From: a virus
Length of the DNA stretch: 54,786 bases
Reading direction: 5' to 3' (one strand)
Virus record (IMG/VR): IMGVR_UViG_3300043446_002312
Coordinates: 1-54,786 of that record
The position numbers and the translations under genes are program-made. The notes beneath the pieces are model-generated. The model did not search any database, had not been told where the DNA came from, and saw nothing but the letters and a program-made list of their open reading frames with translations. Shown here in pieces: positions 1 to 7,117 of the stretch. Within the stretch, counting starts at the first letter, position 1; each line of letters opens with the position of its first letter.

Positions 1-324
1 GACTGAACCCCACTCAACAAGTACGGGCTTGCCGTTTTTAACGGCCCAGCCCATCTTCTTACCGTTTACCATTACAGGTTTGTTGCTTTTGACGTCGGAA
101 CCTTGCTTTTTAGCTTCGGCTTCGCCTTCTTCTTCTTGTTTGGTCTTTTTGCTTGAATCAAAGTCTTTTTCCCCGGTTCCACCCCCGACTTTGCGGCAGA
201 CACCAAAGACCATCTTTTCACCCTCCGGACAACCTTGGCCGTCGGCGAAGTTCCAGTCAACTATCTTGTAGTGAACGCCTTCAACCAGATGGTCAACGGA
301 CGGAAAATTAAAATTGCTTTGCAT
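1..324 (-). CDS. Hypothetical protein, C-terminus cut off by window edge
   Basis: An ATG at 324 opens a frame that stays open to the left edge (108 codons). The N-terminal half has a compact cysteine module (GCPEGEKMVFGVCRKV) followed by a Lys/Glu-rich linker (KKTKQEEEGEAEAKKQ) and a short segment NGKKMGWAVKNGKPVLVEW. I do not recognise a named family. Short cysteine modules of this kind recur in the neighbouring genes, suggesting a virion-associated group. It starts 5 nt after the stop of the gene ending at 330, so it belongs to the same transcription unit. Its 3' end and full size are unknown. Confidence 0.75.
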   Translation of the reverse strand, partial: MQSNFNFPSVDHLVEGVHYKIVDWNFADGQGCPEGEKMVFGVCRKVGGGTGEKDFDSSKKTKQEEEGEAEAKKQGSDVKSNKPVMVNGKKMGWAVKNGKPVLVEWGSV

Positions 325-329
325 GGGAT

Positions 330-638
330 TCACCACTTAACTTTGTTGGCCCAATATGCGGCTGAAGATGGCCCTTTCGCGATGTTCTTTGCGTGACGTG
401 CTTTGAAGGCTTCTCTTCTCTTCCTGTAGGATTCTGACTCGCCTTCTTTCTTGGGGGATCCCTTAACGCCAGCTTGACCGAAACGAATTAGTTTCTGCTG
501 ACCGCCGTAGCAAGCTTTGACAACATGGCTGTGTCCGCCTTGTGTGTCCGCTTTAGGTTTGTTGCAGGCTAGATTGGCCTTTTCGGCGTAGTCTCGGTAG
601 AACTGCTCAAGAATTTCCTCAGAGAAAGAGCCCCACAT
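330..638 (-). CDS. Conserved phage small basic protein with RFGQ/FKARH module
   Basis: 102 aa. Residues about 40-102 carry VKACYGGQQKLIRFGQAGVK, then a gap, then FKARHAKNIAKG and SAAYWANKVKW at the C-terminus. I recall this module from other large phages, often fused to structural proteins, but cannot name a Pfam family with certainty. The ATG overlaps the stop of the upstream gene (TGATG), which implies translational coupling. Function is unknown; virion assembly is a guess from the neighbours. Confidence 0.8.
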   Translation of the reverse strand: MWGSFSEEILEQFYRDYAEKANLACNKPKADTQGGHSHVVKACYGGQQKLIRFGQAGVKGSPKKEGESESYRKRREAFKARHAKNIAKGPSSAAYWANKVKW

Positions 639-1198
639 CAGCCTTCCTCACCGAAGCGAATGTAGTCGCCAACACTTGCTAAAGCAACGCCAGCGTTTGC
701 GATCTTGGTAGCAGCCCATGGGGGCAGATTGTCCTCGGGATCGATTATATCGAGCATCGACTCGATTTTTTCCAGAGCAACGCGGAGCTGGGTGATGATC
801 ATTCCGCCATTGTTCTCAGTTGACTGAAGAACTTCGGAATAAGTTGAGTCGTTGACTGAGGCGTGCATGGCGAGTTGACCGTTCTTGTTAGCTGCTTTTT
901 TGATCACTTCCATGCGAGGCATCCGAATCGGTGTTCCCTCGTTCATCTGAGGGTTCTTTTCGTCGCCTTCGCCCGGTTCTTTCGGCAGATAGTTCGGTGT
1001 CATTTCCGCAGTGGCAATGTCACCTTCGCCGTGCTTTGACTCAAGAGGGACACAGTTTGGAACCGTCCTTCCACCTTTCTTCTTTACGCCGATGGCGTGA
1101 TAGCCTTTCCAGCAGGCTTTCTTAAGGCTGTCGCGAGCATCCTCTGAGAAACCAAGGCCCTCGAGCCGTTCCCAGTCGTAATTGTCAGGGTTCATCAT
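638..1198 (-). CDS. Hypothetical protein with CWKGY...VPNCVP module
   Basis: 186 aa. The N-terminal part contains KKACWKGYHAIGVKKKGGR followed by TVPNCVPL, a module I know from proteins of other large phages. A helical C-terminal half (VALEKIESMLDIIDPEDN...) ends in RFGEEG. The ATG at 1198 is chosen because it overlaps the upstream stop (ATGA) and has GGAAGAG about 9 nt upstream; a TTG at 1216 would add six residues. It is coupled to the genes on both sides. Probably virion-associated; no enzymatic motif seen. Confidence 0.78.
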   Translation of the reverse strand: MMNPDNYDWERLEGLGFSEDARDSLKKACWKGYHAIGVKKKGGRTVPNCVPLESKHGEGDIATAEMTPNYLPKEPGEGDEKNPQMNEGTPIRMPRMEVIKKAANKNGQLAMHASVNDSTYSEVLQSTENNGGMIITQLRVALEKIESMLDIIDPEDNLPPWAATKIANAGVALASVGDYIRFGEEG

Positions 1199-1461
1199 GA
1201 GTCTGTGCTCTTCCAAACGATTAGCTCTTTCTGGATATCCTCGACTTTTTCCGATAAACGCAAGTGGTCTTCACGAAGGGTGTACTTGATTGGAAGATCT
1301 GATCTTAGGTTATCAAGAACCATCTCCATCTTTTCCATGTGGCGAATGATCGTTCCGAACCTCTCGTCAATTCGCTTTCCATTTCGTTCTAGGACCCAAC
1401 CGATTCCGGTAACAGTCGTGACAACGGATGCTAAAACGCTTAAAAGAGCAACGGGTTCCAT
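1195..1461 (-). CDS. Small membrane-anchored coiled-coil protein
   Basis: 88 aa. Residues about 3-24 form one hydrophobic membrane helix (VALLSVLASVVTTVTGIGWV). The rest is a charged amphipathic helix with coiled-coil character (IIRHMEKMEMVLDNLRSDL). This architecture resembles XhlA-like or other lysis-accessory proteins, with a membrane anchor at the other end from XhlA. No gene symbol is justified. The stop overlaps the ATG of the next gene. The putative holin lies three genes upstream, so a role in lysis is possible but unproven. Confidence 0.75.
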   Translation of the reverse strand: MEPVALLSVLASVVTTVTGIGWVLERNGKRIDERFGTIIRHMEKMEMVLDNLRSDLPIKYTLREDHLRLSEKVEDIQKELIVWKSTDS

Positions 1462-1462
1462 A

Positions 1463-2170
1463 CTACTCCGGCAGACCTGATTGACCTGAGGCTAGACGGT
1501 CTTTTACGGACTGCGGCAAACCCGACTCCCAGCCGTGTTTCTTCGCGATACGAATGATGTTAGCCATGATTTGACGAGGATTTTTTCCTCTACCTACTGA
1601 AGACCAGGCGGCAGCAACGTCTTCCGGACTCGAGATCGGGAAAGACATCTCAGGGCCGGCGAACTCGCCCTTGACCCCGCCTGACTTGAGCTCCTTACGC
1701 TTCTCGGTGCTCCACTCGCGGTACTCAGCTTCTTTGCGCTTTTTATCGCGACAAACTGGGCAAGTTCCTCCGCATTTGCACTCAGCCATTGCGAAAGGTT
1801 GCGGGATAGCAAGAAGCTCCGAGTCCTGAGAATCGCCTTCGGCGAAGCCATACTCAGCTTGCTTGAGCTCCTTGAAGGAGGCCATTCGAGATTTCTTGCG
1901 ATCAAAAATCTCTTTCATTGCTTTGTTGCCATCGCAATTTTCGCAATACTCGCGGTTAACAAGGTTAGCCCGCTTTTCGCGATTGGCAGCGTTCATTTTC
2001 AGAACGGCCTCGTTGTGATGTGACATCCCGCCAGTAATGTCGGGAGCCCACTTCTTACCGGAGGCGTTCATCTCTTTCAACCTGTCCACGCTAATCGCAT
2101 TCGAGGCGTTAATGTTACCGCCCACGCCAGGAAGCGAAACGTCGGAGAAGTCGAGACGGGATCCGTACAT
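1463..2170 (-). CDS. Cysteine-rich hypothetical protein with a DUF6582-like tail
   Basis: 235 aa from the ATG at 2170. Two cysteine clusters are visible: CENCDGN near residue 85 and CKCGGTCPVCRDK near residue 135, suggesting metal binding. The C-terminal third (SFPISSPEDVAAAWSSVGRG ... IAKKHGW) resembles a helical module seen in phage head-associated proteins (DUF6582-like, from memory). FAE and MAE tripeptides occur between these parts. A TTG at 2188 with AAGGAAAG upstream is an alternative start. ATG 2170 is preferred because the GGGTAAAA element then lies 26 nt upstream, as in other genes here. Confidence 0.72.
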   Translation of the reverse strand: MYGSRLDFSDVSLPGVGGNINASNAISVDRLKEMNASGKKWAPDITGGMSHHNEAVLKMNAANREKRANLVNREYCENCDGNKAMKEIFDRKKSRMASFKELKQAEYGFAEGDSQDSELLAIPQPFAMAECKCGGTCPVCRDKKRKEAEYREWSTEKRKELKSGGVKGEFAGPEMSFPISSPEDVAAAWSSVGRGKNPRQIMANIIRIAKKHGWESGLPQSVKDRLASGQSGLPE

Positions 2171-2196
2171 ACAGGGGGGTAGTGGCAATACTTTCC

Positions 2197-2204
2197 TTTT
2201 ACCC
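2197..2204 (-). promoter_or_regulatory. GGGTAAAA element upstream of gene 1463-2170
   Basis: Minus-strand GGGTAAAA, 26 nt before the ATG at 2170. Its TAA is the stop codon of the gene ending at 2199. Member of the 12-copy set. Confidence 0.55.
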
Positions 2205-2885
2205 TTTCATTGACAAGAGGGCGGCAACTGCGATATCTGAGAGAAGTTCCGCAACTCCGTCGAGGTTTTCCTCCGCAAATGCCATCTCTCGTGGTTTAAC
2301 CAGGGCAAGAAGTTTATTCGTGTCTTCTCTCGACCTTTCGAGTATTCCTTGCACAATCTTTCTGGGGGTGGGCAACTTACCACCTACCACAGCGGTTGTT
2401 ATACCCGTAACTTCCCCCGCCAATACGGGTGCTGCCAGCTGCACGTATTTAGCAGCTTCTGCTGCGTCAAGTGCTGTTTCAAGCCCCCCGTGCGCTGTCT
2501 TACCCAGGTAGGCTGCGGTAGTTTCTGTGATTAACTTCTTAACAAAACCATCCGCGTTTTGAAGATGTTTTGCTTCAAAAGCGGTTGCAGTCACCGCTTG
2601 AATAACAGTTTCTGCAATTTTTGCCGAAGCTTCGCGGGGGATCCCGTAGTGCGACTCCAGAAAACCGGAAACGGCTGGTGCAAGGATTTTCCCGGTCTTC
2701 CAGGCAACTACTCCCTTAGCACCGTGCTCAGCAATGTGAACACCGTGAGTTTTAACATAGTCCCTCATCTTCCCAAGAGAAGAGTTGATCTTCGAGGGGA
2801 AACCATTCTTACACCGTTTATTCTTACTGATACACGTTGCAGCGCAGGATTTACCTTGAGTGCAACGTTTTCTTGCTTTTGCCAT
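2199..2885 (-). CDS. Hypothetical protein with CxxGKxC...C module
   Basis: 228 aa. The N-terminus is very basic and carries a four-cysteine module, RCTQGKSCAATCISKNKRC, also present in the HNH protein at 4363-5967. The middle is Ala-rich and helical. The C-terminus contains MAFAEENLDGVAELL and ends SMKG. This cysteine module occurs in minor head proteins of other phages and bacteria (from memory); its role is not known to me. The stop codon TAA is part of the GGGTAAAA element of the next gene. Start ATG overlaps the upstream stop (TAATG). Confidence 0.78.
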   Translation of the reverse strand: MAKARKRCTQGKSCAATCISKNKRCKNGFPSKINSSLGKMRDYVKTHGVHIAEHGAKGVVAWKTGKILAPAVSGFLESHYGIPREASAKIAETVIQAVTATAFEAKHLQNADGFVKKLITETTAAYLGKTAHGGLETALDAAEAAKYVQLAAPVLAGEVTGITTAVVGGKLPTPRKIVQGILERSREDTNKLLALVKPREMAFAEENLDGVAELLSDIAVAALLSMKG

Positions 2886-3205
2886 TAGGAACCCTCAGGT
2901 TCTTCGTTACTTTTGCGGCGGCGAGTTACTTGCTCGACCACAGAAGCGGCAGCTGCGGGAGCTGCGGGAACCAGAAGCGCCAGTAGAGTTGTTAACGCCA
3001 ATTTACTCGTTTCGGAGAAACTTGCATTCGCTTGGCTGCAGACTAGAGTTGTACGCTCTGCCTCCACAAAACTGTTTGAAAGTTTGAAACAATTGGCGAA
3101 TTGCGCGCCAGTAGATGCGAACTGAATTAAGAAGATAATGACGAGGCTCCGAATCAGAAAGCGCCGCTCATTAAAATTATTCGTCGTCTTCGTCAGCAGA
3201 CCCAT
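2885..3205 (-). CDS. Possible holin-like membrane protein
   Basis: 106 aa with two hydrophobic segments: residues about 19-35 (SLVIIFLIQFASTGAQF) and about 68-90 (LALTTLLALLVPAAPAAAAS). A charged tail follows (TRRRKSNEEPEGS). Size, two membrane spans and a charged C-terminus fit a class II holin, but no family signature is visible and no endolysin was found beside it. GGAGGGAG lies 4-6 nt before the ATG. The gene overlaps the end of the upstream gene by 29 nt. Confidence 0.6.
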   Translation of the reverse strand: MGLLTKTTNNFNERRFLIRSLVIIFLIQFASTGAQFANCFKLSNSFVEAERTTLVCSQANASFSETSKLALTTLLALLVPAAPAAAASVVEQVTRRRKSNEEPEGS

Positions 3206-3539
3206 CGTCTCCCTCCGTTCTAATTTCGTTTAGGATTTCATCAATGAGGGTGTCAATCTCTTCCTCGGAAAGTTCCTCGTCCTCGGAGACTTCCTCACCG
3301 TCGTAGTATGTTTCTGGCTTGAAAGGTTGTTTCAGGTCGTCATCGGGACCTTTTCCGCTAGGGTAACGCCAAAGGCCAGTATGCTCAATCCAGGGAGAAG
3401 TGTTCGAGATTTCACCTGCAGGCAAGCCTGTGAAAGCATCGACGTCTTGATCTTCAGGAGTCATTAAGCGAGAAGCGTAAGCATCGCGAAATGCTTCAAC
3501 GGCGTCCATGTCAAAGTCGCCTCCAATTCTGTTGCTCAT
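3177..3539 (-). CDS. Acidic hypothetical protein
   Basis: 120 aa, strongly acidic C-terminal half (DGEEVSEDEELSEEEIDTL, ending DGSADEDDE). The N-terminal half contains MDAVEAFRDAYASRLMTPED and a Trp/Tyr/Pro-rich part. No family recognised. The acidic tail could be a protein-binding or DNA-mimic tail. It has its own GGGTAAAA element 27 nt upstream, so it may start a transcript with the genes to its left. Confidence 0.75.
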   Translation of the reverse strand: MSNRIGGDFDMDAVEAFRDAYASRLMTPEDQDVDAFTGLPAGEISNTSPWIEHTGLWRYPSGKGPDDDLKQPFKPETYYDGEEVSEDEELSEEEIDTLIDEILNEIRTEGDDGSADEDDE

Positions 3540-3566
3540 TTGTCGGTTGTTGTTGAACTGCCCTTA

Positions 3567-3574
3567 TTTTACCC
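3567..3574 (-). promoter_or_regulatory. GGGTAAAA element upstream of gene 3177-3539
   Basis: Minus-strand GGGTAAAA in a 38-nt intergenic gap, 27 nt before the ATG at 3539. Confidence 0.65.
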
Positions 3575-3577
3575 TTT

Positions 3578-4024
3578 TCAACGTTTCTTTAATTTCCCTG
3601 AGGTGTCTTGAAGTATTTTGCTGTTCCCCATCAATTTTTCCTCATATTCTTTCAATTTCGTCTTAACTTCGGCCTTCATCATGCCTTCCTGCAGAAGCTT
3701 TTCTTTCTTCGCTTCCAGGACCTCTGGTGAATGTGGCTCGTTCTTCTCTCGCTCTTTCTTCGCTTTCTCCTTACCTTTCTGCATTGTCTTCGCAGCTTTC
3801 TCACGCTTGGCAAGTTCATCCTTGTGAACGATGTTTCCTTGCTTATCAAACTCGTGGTCGGTGGGAAGTTCCGGAGGAGTGTACTCCTGGTGAATCTCTT
3901 GCGTTAGTCGGTCAAGAAGTTGATCGTAAGAGTCGCGCAAACGCCGTCTGCAAACGCCGGCAGCAGCCACAGTCATCGGGCCACAGGGAACTCTATGCTG
4001 GGAAATTTCTTCGAGTGCGTTCAT
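3578..4024 (-). CDS. Lys/Glu-rich coiled-coil hypothetical protein
   Basis: 148 aa. Residues about 70-148 are an almost uninterrupted charged helix (LAKREKAAKTMQKGKEKAKK and a Lys/Glu-rich continuation). Residues about 1-50 include a Cys-containing segment (VPCGPMTVAAAGVCRRRLRD). No enzymatic motif and no recognised family. Its position between HNH-type and structural genes suggests a virion or packaging accessory role, which is inference only. Confidence 0.72.
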   Translation of the reverse strand: MNALEEISQHRVPCGPMTVAAAGVCRRRLRDSYDQLLDRLTQEIHQEYTPPELPTDHEFDKQGNIVHKDELAKREKAAKTMQKGKEKAKKEREKNEPHSPEVLEAKKEKLLQEGMMKAEVKTKLKEYEEKLMGNSKILQDTSGKLKKR

Positions 4025-4025
4025 G

Positions 4026-4358
4026 TCAAGCTCCTGATCGTGGGCGAATGCGGCCGTCGTTGTGGTGGTCGTAGTGAATTCCTTTCTTCTTTTCTTTGCG
4101 AGGATTTGAATCTTGACGGTTTGTTTCTCGCATTGACTGGATCATTGTGTCACGCATGTCACGCAATTGTTGTCGAGGCAAGGTGCAATGATCGCTGTCA
4201 CGATAGGAACGATACCACCGACAGACTTCCGAGGGGTCGTCAGCCTGAAGCATCATATTCCACACTCCGAGGGCTTGCGCGTCCGCCAGAGTTCCGGGTT
4301 TCAGTTTGGCCTCAATCTCGTGCCGCTCGGGGCGATTGAATCGGGTGTCTTTACGCAT
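4026..4358 (-). CDS. Hypothetical protein
   Basis: 110 aa from the ATG at 4358, 4 nt after the upstream stop. A TTG at 4391 would overlap the HNH gene and looks less likely. Contains HEIEAKLKPGTLADAQALGV and a Trp/Arg-rich part (VCRWYRSYRDSDHCTLPRQQ). The tail is basic and His-rich (HYDHHNDGRIRPRSGA). I recognise no family. Confidence 0.7.
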   Translation of the reverse strand: MRKDTRFNRPERHEIEAKLKPGTLADAQALGVWNMMLQADDPSEVCRWYRSYRDSDHCTLPRQQLRDMRDTMIQSMRETNRQDSNPRKEKKKGIHYDHHNDGRIRPRSGA

Positions 4359-4362
4359 AATT

Positions 4363-5967
4363 TTACAGGTAGGATCCGAGATTGGGAACAAACTCGTTCA
4401 AGAGGGAGGCAAGACTATCCCCATACTCTTTACTCTTTTGACCCTGCAAACTCAAGCGTGCGGCATTGTCGCCTCTTACGGATGAAGCTTCTGAGTCAGT
4501 TAGAATCCGAGCCTTTCGTAATTCTTCCAGGCGTTCTTTCAGGGACTCGCGTTTAGCTGGGTCAATAGCGGATAGTGCGATAAGAACGGCTGTACTCGGC
4601 TTAACGTTAGTTCCAGGAAGTTTGGGAACGCCATTGTTCATAAAGGCTGGTTTACCGCCCAATCTGTGGTCAAGGTCACGGTCCTGGTGTTGCCAGCCAA
4701 CTCCAGCTGCGCGAACCAAGTAGCGAACTTTATCCCCATATGACTCTACAAGTTTGCGAGTTGTAGCCACACGCTCTTCAGGAGAAGTAGAACTCAGAGC
4801 ATTCGCTAAATCGGTTGGTGCCGCCCCTTTCTTGCCCTTGGTTGCCTCCGATTCCTGTAAAGCGGGTTTGTATATTTCGTTGTCGTAACGGTCTTTACCC
4901 ATTGCCCGGTATTCTTCCAGATTCTTCTTCCAGGTGACGAAGTTGTCGTCCGCCCCCGCCTTCTGGTTGTTAGGTTGAGGCGCCGCCCAAAGAAGATTCC
5001 TGGGCTGATCACCACCACCGCCTTTTGCAAGAGCGTGGGCAAACGCAACCATATGCTCAGGTTCCGCGTTCCGGATATCGATGGGTCTCCCGGTGTAAGG
5101 GTCTAGGCCACCCTGCTCCATCCACCGTTTCACAAGGAAGATTCCCCTTTCCCGTGTAGGTTTGTCAGTAAAGGTTGGGTTTCCATTGCTGTCGTCGCCC
5201 CCGTACATTACGGCGGTTCCCTTCACTGCCCCCGCTTTGTCGATCGCGGATCTAACTTTCGAGGGGAGCATGTAATAGGCGGCTTCGGCAACCTCATCAG
5301 AAATTTCGTGTTTCAGGAAAGTGGACTTAATCAAGTCACCCATTCCGCCTTTCTGGGAGGGATCGAATTTACCGTCCGCGCTGAAAGATTTCTGATACGC
5401 TTGCTCCAAGGCTTCAAGTCTACCGGGCTTGAGTGCAGCCTCGATATCTTCGAAACTCATCTTGCGAACAATATTACGGTCTTGGCCAGGGGTGATAATA
5501 GTGCTGACAAGAAGTTTTGCCACCCCGTCTGCTTCTGAGTCGGTGGCTTTTCCAGAGTCAAGTAAATTCTTAAACGTTGTGAACGCTTTTGTCTGGGATT
5601 GTTCCAGTTCTTTAACTTTTTCTACGACTTCTTCGGCGGTCTCTTCAGTAACTCTGCCGCCTTCCACCTGTTCCGACAGAATCTTGGAAACTCTGCTCAA
5701 GGCAGCCCCAACAGAGGGGCTCAGGCCCACTAAACAGTCATCGTTAATGTGGATACATGTTGCGTTACATTTCTTCCCGATCGAGCATCTTTTCTGCTTT
5801 CCACCAACGGCTTTTTCGTTCGCCTGACGAATAGCAGAAGCAGTTGGACCCTCTGATTTGAGGGAAGCCGCTGGTTTTTCTCTAACCTCGGCCAAGAGGG
5901 CATCCAAATTGTCGTCTGAATAACCTTTTGACCCTGCAAAGTCAAACCAGCGATACTTACTTCCCAT
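4363..5967 (-). CDS. HNH-like nuclease domain protein with N-terminal cysteine module
   Basis: 534 aa. Residues about 58-80 carry the same cysteine module as gene 2199-2885 (RCSIGKKCNATCIHINDDC). Residues about 255-340 look like an HNH endonuclease: GGLDPYTGRPIDI, then AEPEHMVAFAHA with the candidate His, then NLLWAAPQPNNQKAG as the N...N..K helix. The two-Cys zinc knuckle of many HNH proteins is absent. A head-to-tail or packaging-associated nuclease is plausible because terminase and PhoH lie just upstream. The ATG follows the PhoH stop by 5 nt. Substrate unknown. Confidence 0.65.
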   Translation of the reverse strand: MGSKYRWFDFAGSKGYSDDNLDALLAEVREKPAASLKSEGPTASAIRQANEKAVGGKQKRCSIGKKCNATCIHINDDCLVGLSPSVGAALSRVSKILSEQVEGGRVTEETAEEVVEKVKELEQSQTKAFTTFKNLLDSGKATDSEADGVAKLLVSTIITPGQDRNIVRKMSFEDIEAALKPGRLEALEQAYQKSFSADGKFDPSQKGGMGDLIKSTFLKHEISDEVAEAAYYMLPSKVRSAIDKAGAVKGTAVMYGGDDSNGNPTFTDKPTRERGIFLVKRWMEQGGLDPYTGRPIDIRNAEPEHMVAFAHALAKGGGGDQPRNLLWAAPQPNNQKAGADDNFVTWKKNLEEYRAMGKDRYDNEIYKPALQESEATKGKKGAAPTDLANALSSTSPEERVATTRKLVESYGDKVRYLVRAAGVGWQHQDRDLDHRLGGKPAFMNNGVPKLPGTNVKPSTAVLIALSAIDPAKRESLKERLEELRKARILTDSEASSVRGDNAARLSLQGQKSKEYGDSLASLLNEFVPNLGSYL

Positions 5968-5972
5968 TGCAA

Positions 5973-6794
5973 TCAGTCTTCGTAACGGTCTAAGATGTGA
6001 GCGATAACGGAGTTGCGAACGATATCCTCTTTCGAGAACTCTACAATCCCAACTTCCGACAGGTGGCGTAGTCGGTGAATAGCGTCGACCAAGCCATTCT
6101 CCCTTCGAAACACTTCCATATCGGTCTGCTTCGTATCCCCGATCAGAAGGATCTTCGAATCTTTGCCGACACGGGTCAGAACAGTTTTGATTTGAGAAGG
6201 GAGGAAGTTTTGAGCCTCATCCACAATGATGAAAGCCTCATTGAGCGACCGTCCCCGAATGTCTTCCAGGAGAACAGGCTCGATAATTTTCTTGTTCAGC
6301 AGGTACTCGCTTGCGCCATGCGACTTCATGATGCAGGGCAAGTTGTCAAGAACAGGCGCAATCAGGGGTGCGATCTTCTCGGAAAGGTCTCCAGGAAGTG
6401 CTCCGCGCCCACGCTGGAATTCAACACCTACGTCACTTCGAACGTAGTATACTTTGTCGAAATCGCCTGAGGCGACACCAAACAATCCGTAATGCAACGC
6501 AATCAGCGTTTTCCCAGTTCCGGCGCAGCCATGGGCGAGAGTAACAGTGTTTTTCTTGAGGGAATTCCACAGATCTTCTTGCCGCCAAGTCAGAAACTTG
6601 GGAGGCATAACATCCATTCCTTTATGGTAGGATTGTTCTAGCATCTGGGCATTTTCAGCACGGCGGGCCTTGCGCTTTGTCTTTGAATCTAACATGTTTA
6701 AAGGGGTGATACAGTCGGTGGGTAGGTCATACACTTTGCTGCTTAACAGGATTACATCCTTATCACCCCCTTCAGAACTAATGGAACGAGTCAT
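5973..6794 (-). CDS. phoH: PhoH-like P-loop ATPase
   Basis: 273 aa, the usual size for phage PhoH-like proteins. The P-loop GCAGTGKT lies near residue 88 and Walker B (AFIIVDEAQNF) near residue 190. KVYYVRSDVGVEFQRGRGAL and LLIGDTKQTDM are typical of the family. PhoH proteins are RNA-helicase-like ATPases common in marine and cyanobacterial phages; their role in infection is unclear. A GGGTAAAA element lies 27 nt upstream, so the gene can head its own transcript. Confidence 0.9.
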   Translation of the reverse strand: MTRSISSEGGDKDVILLSSKVYDLPTDCITPLNMLDSKTKRKARRAENAQMLEQSYHKGMDVMPPKFLTWRQEDLWNSLKKNTVTLAHGCAGTGKTLIALHYGLFGVASGDFDKVYYVRSDVGVEFQRGRGALPGDLSEKIAPLIAPVLDNLPCIMKSHGASEYLLNKKIIEPVLLEDIRGRSLNEAFIIVDEAQNFLPSQIKTVLTRVGKDSKILLIGDTKQTDMEVFRRENGLVDAIHRLRHLSEVGIVEFSKEDIVRNSVIAHILDRYED

Positions 6795-6821
6795 GGTTGG
6801 AAGGGCAACTCGTACAGTGAA

Positions 6822-6829
6822 TTTTACCC
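6822..6829 (-). promoter_or_regulatory. GGGTAAAA element upstream of phoH
   Basis: Minus-strand GGGTAAAA (context TAGGGTAAAATT) in the 71-nt gap before phoH, 27 nt before the ATG at 6794. Confidence 0.65.
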
Positions 6830-6865
6830 TACAGCATCCACCACTGGTCCCACTCGTTCAATTCT

Positions 6866-7063
6866 CTAATGAAGTCGCTCTGCGAAGTCATCGAATCCAC
6901 CTTTTCCGCCACACCATCGGGAGTATCGATCGTCTGGCACGTTGTATTGTTTGTCCTTTGCTTTTGTCAAATACATGTCAGCCATTGGCGAAGTTGCCAA
7001 TACCACAGTGCCGTGCTCGGCACGCATAATTTCACTGTTAAAGTCAGTCGGATGAATAGCCAT
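6866..7063 (-). CDS. Small hypothetical protein
   Basis: 65 aa from the ATG at 7063 (MAIHPTDFNSEIMRAEHGTV...). A TTG at 7114 could extend it upstream through a segment with CCC that looks non-coding, so the ATG is preferred, although no clear ribosome-binding site precedes it. The C-terminus is Gly/Asp-rich (RWCGGKGGFDDFAERLH). Located between terL and phoH; function unknown. Confidence 0.6.
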   Translation of the reverse strand: MAIHPTDFNSEIMRAEHGTVVLATSPMADMYLTKAKDKQYNVPDDRYSRWCGGKGGFDDFAERLH

Positions 7064-7068
7064 GGTAA

Positions 7069-7084
7069 TCTGTTGTAAACAACA
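7069..7084. other. Perfect inverted repeat / RNA hairpin
   Basis: CTGTTG-TTTA-CAACAG (minus sense) forms a 6-bp stem with a 4-nt loop, between the terL stop and the next ATG. No U-tract follows, so it is more likely an RNA processing or stabilising hairpin, or an operator, than a strong terminator. Confidence 0.45.
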
Positions 7085-7117
7085 GCAACTTTTTAGGCGG
7101 TTACCAATCGCCAAACT

